Assembly (NCBI RefSeq): GCF_009937975.1
Contig: NZ_AP018441.1
Coordinates: 1,860,001 to 1,924,000, forward strand
Length of the DNA: 64,000 nt
Origin: Undibacterium sp. YM2
Lineage (GTDB): Bacteria; Pseudomonadota; Gammaproteobacteria; Burkholderiales; Burkholderiaceae_D
Direction of reading: 5' to 3'
Shown here one piece after another: positions 63,156 to 64,000 of this stretch (positions are counted from its first letter, which is position 1; each line of letters starts with the position of its first letter). The translations under genes were made by a program, and so were the position numbers. The notes under the pieces are model-generated. The model did no database searches. It was not told where the DNA came from and was given only the letters and a program-made list of their open reading frames with translations.

Positions 63156-64000
63156 ATGAGTGAGTGTTTTAGTTTTGATCCCAAAAAAGCTGGCTGGACA
63201 CGCTTTATCCCCGTTGCTGCCTTTGGCGTCATCATGCTGGGTGGCTTTGCTGTTACCCAGACATCCTTGCGCCAAGTACCAGAAGAAAAATGGGAAGGCA
63301 TAGGTAAAATACACCGTTTGCTGGATGGCGAAGCAACGCGGCAGTTTTCAACCCAGTTGAATGAGCACTTCCTGTTAAGTAAACCATTCGCAAAAATTGA
63401 ACGTGGCGTCACCTGGACTATCGCCGGTGATACCGGCGCTTCTGTGCGCCGTGGCTGCGATGGTTGGTTGTTCTTGTCGGATGAGCTGACCCCTTACGCG
63501 CATGCAGCAGAGAATGCCGCCGCCAGGGCCAGGATTATCACCCAAACCGCTGCTGACTTGCAAATGCGCGGCATCAAGTTGGTGGTTGCTGTCGTGCCCG
63601 ACAAAACCCGCATAGAAGAAGATCATCTGTGTGGCTTGCATCGTCCCGCAGCATTTGCCAATCGTTTGAATGACTGGGTCAGTACCCTCGCAAGTAACAA
63701 GGTCGAAGTGCTGAACTTTGCGCCGGCTTTGTCAGCCATGAAAGAAGAACGTTATTACCGCAGCGACTCACACTGGAATGAGCGCGGTGCCAACGTTGCA
63801 GCGACGACCCTGGCAGACCGCCTGCAATCTTTGAAGCTGGTCGATAAGCCAGCAAATGCACCTGACCCCAAAGCCATACAAAGCAATACGACCGAGCGAT
63901 CAGGCGACCTCATGCGCGTTTCCAATCTTGAAGGCTTGCCAGCATGGATGCGCCCAGCGACAGAAGTCACCCAGGTCAGCAAGGTCGCACCCGTAGCAGT
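63156..64000 (+). CDS. AlgJ/AlgX-like SGNH O-acetyltransferase, partial
   Basis: The first 281 codons of a gene running past the right edge. ATG 63156 follows AGGAGA. A membrane anchor (about residues 18-33) leads to the periplasmic domain: CDGWLFLSDELTPYAHAAEN, a segment with GIKLVVAVVPDKTRI, and YYRSDSHWNERGANVAA with the catalytic Asp204-Ser-His206 of the AlgJ/AlgX family. The nucleophile Ser is expected beyond the window. It transfers the acetyl group from the AlgI route to the polymer. Part of the SGNH-algF-algI-algJ operon. Confidence 0.9.
   Translation, partial: MSECFSFDPKKAGWTRFIPVAAFGVIMLGGFAVTQTSLRQVPEEKWEGIGKIHRLLDGEATRQFSTQLNEHFLLSKPFAKIERGVTWTIAGDTGASVRRGCDGWLFLSDELTPYAHAAENAAARARIITQTAADLQMRGIKLVVAVVPDKTRIEEDHLCGLHRPAAFANRLNDWVSTLASNKVEVLNFAPALSAMKEERYYRSDSHWNERGANVAATTLADRLQSLKLVDKPANAPDPKAIQSNTTERSGDLMRVSNLEGLPAWMRPATEVTQVSKVAPVA

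Noticed and set aside
1..64000. CRISPR arrays, tRNA or rRNA genes, transposases, prophage blocks
   Set aside because: I looked for regularly spaced repeats, cloverleaf-like intergenic segments and phage or transposase proteins on both strands and saw none that could be supported.

Overview
This is a chromosomal stretch of a Gram-negative proteobacterium, most likely a betaproteobacterium of the Burkholderiales (an Oxalobacteraceae member such as Undibacterium would fit). That placement is inference: base composition looks near balanced by eye, there are many exported proteins and lipoproteins, a kynU-kynA pair divergent from an Lrp/AsnC regulator, a complete yfaATSQP-type alpha-2-macroglobulin operon and an AlgF/AlgI/AlgJ-type O-acetylation cluster. 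I found no rRNA, tRNA, prophage block, transposase or CRISPR array.

Layout. 1-7.2 kb (minus strand): a DUF2233-type glycosidase fragment, a lipoprotein, a family-3 solute-binding protein, a trypsin-like protease fused to a LivK-type binding domain, and an M50 intramembrane protease with a large C-terminal helical (TPR-like) part. 7.6-8.6 kb: a scar where the divergent genes ridA-like and arsR-like have both lost their 5' ends; the arsR remnant also carries a nonsense change and a frameshift. 8.7-14 kb: sodC, a GNAT-type acyltransferase, RNase Z, two small membrane proteins and a class-C-type serine hydrolase. 14.3-20.1 kb: an internally duplicated 1410-residue membrane protein and two tandem ClpP-like exported paralogues. 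20.1-25.4 kb: AlkB, an ATP-grasp protein, kynA, kynU, the Lrp regulator and a Nudix hydrolase. 25.5-35.4 kb: a periplasmic MBL hydrolase, a lone GspF-like protein, small exported proteins, two serine hydrolases, MurJ, a PL9 pectate lyase and a 199-bp inverted-repeat element.

35.5-45.8 kb is one tightly coupled operon (yfaA-yfaT-yfaS-yfaQ-yfaP-yfaP) encoding a thioester alpha-2-macroglobulin with predicted cell-wall-acting partners. 46-57 kb: GST and a divergent WYL regulator, a candidate small RNA, a cytochrome c, a leaderless GH25 lysozyme, a solute-binding protein, a DUF3096 micro-protein, a GFA-fold protein, a TonB-dependent receptor, a twin-CX3C protein pair, a LysR regulator, a Cys-rich exported peptide and a membrane glutaredoxin. 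57-60 kb: ppnP, argG and argF. 60.4-64 kb: an SGNH hydrolase with algF-, algI- and algJ-like genes, the last cut by the window end.

The non-housekeeping content centres on envelope proteolysis, peptidoglycan and polysaccharide modification. Three copies of a CACAGAG-rich inverted repeat lie beside the kyn and arg genes.
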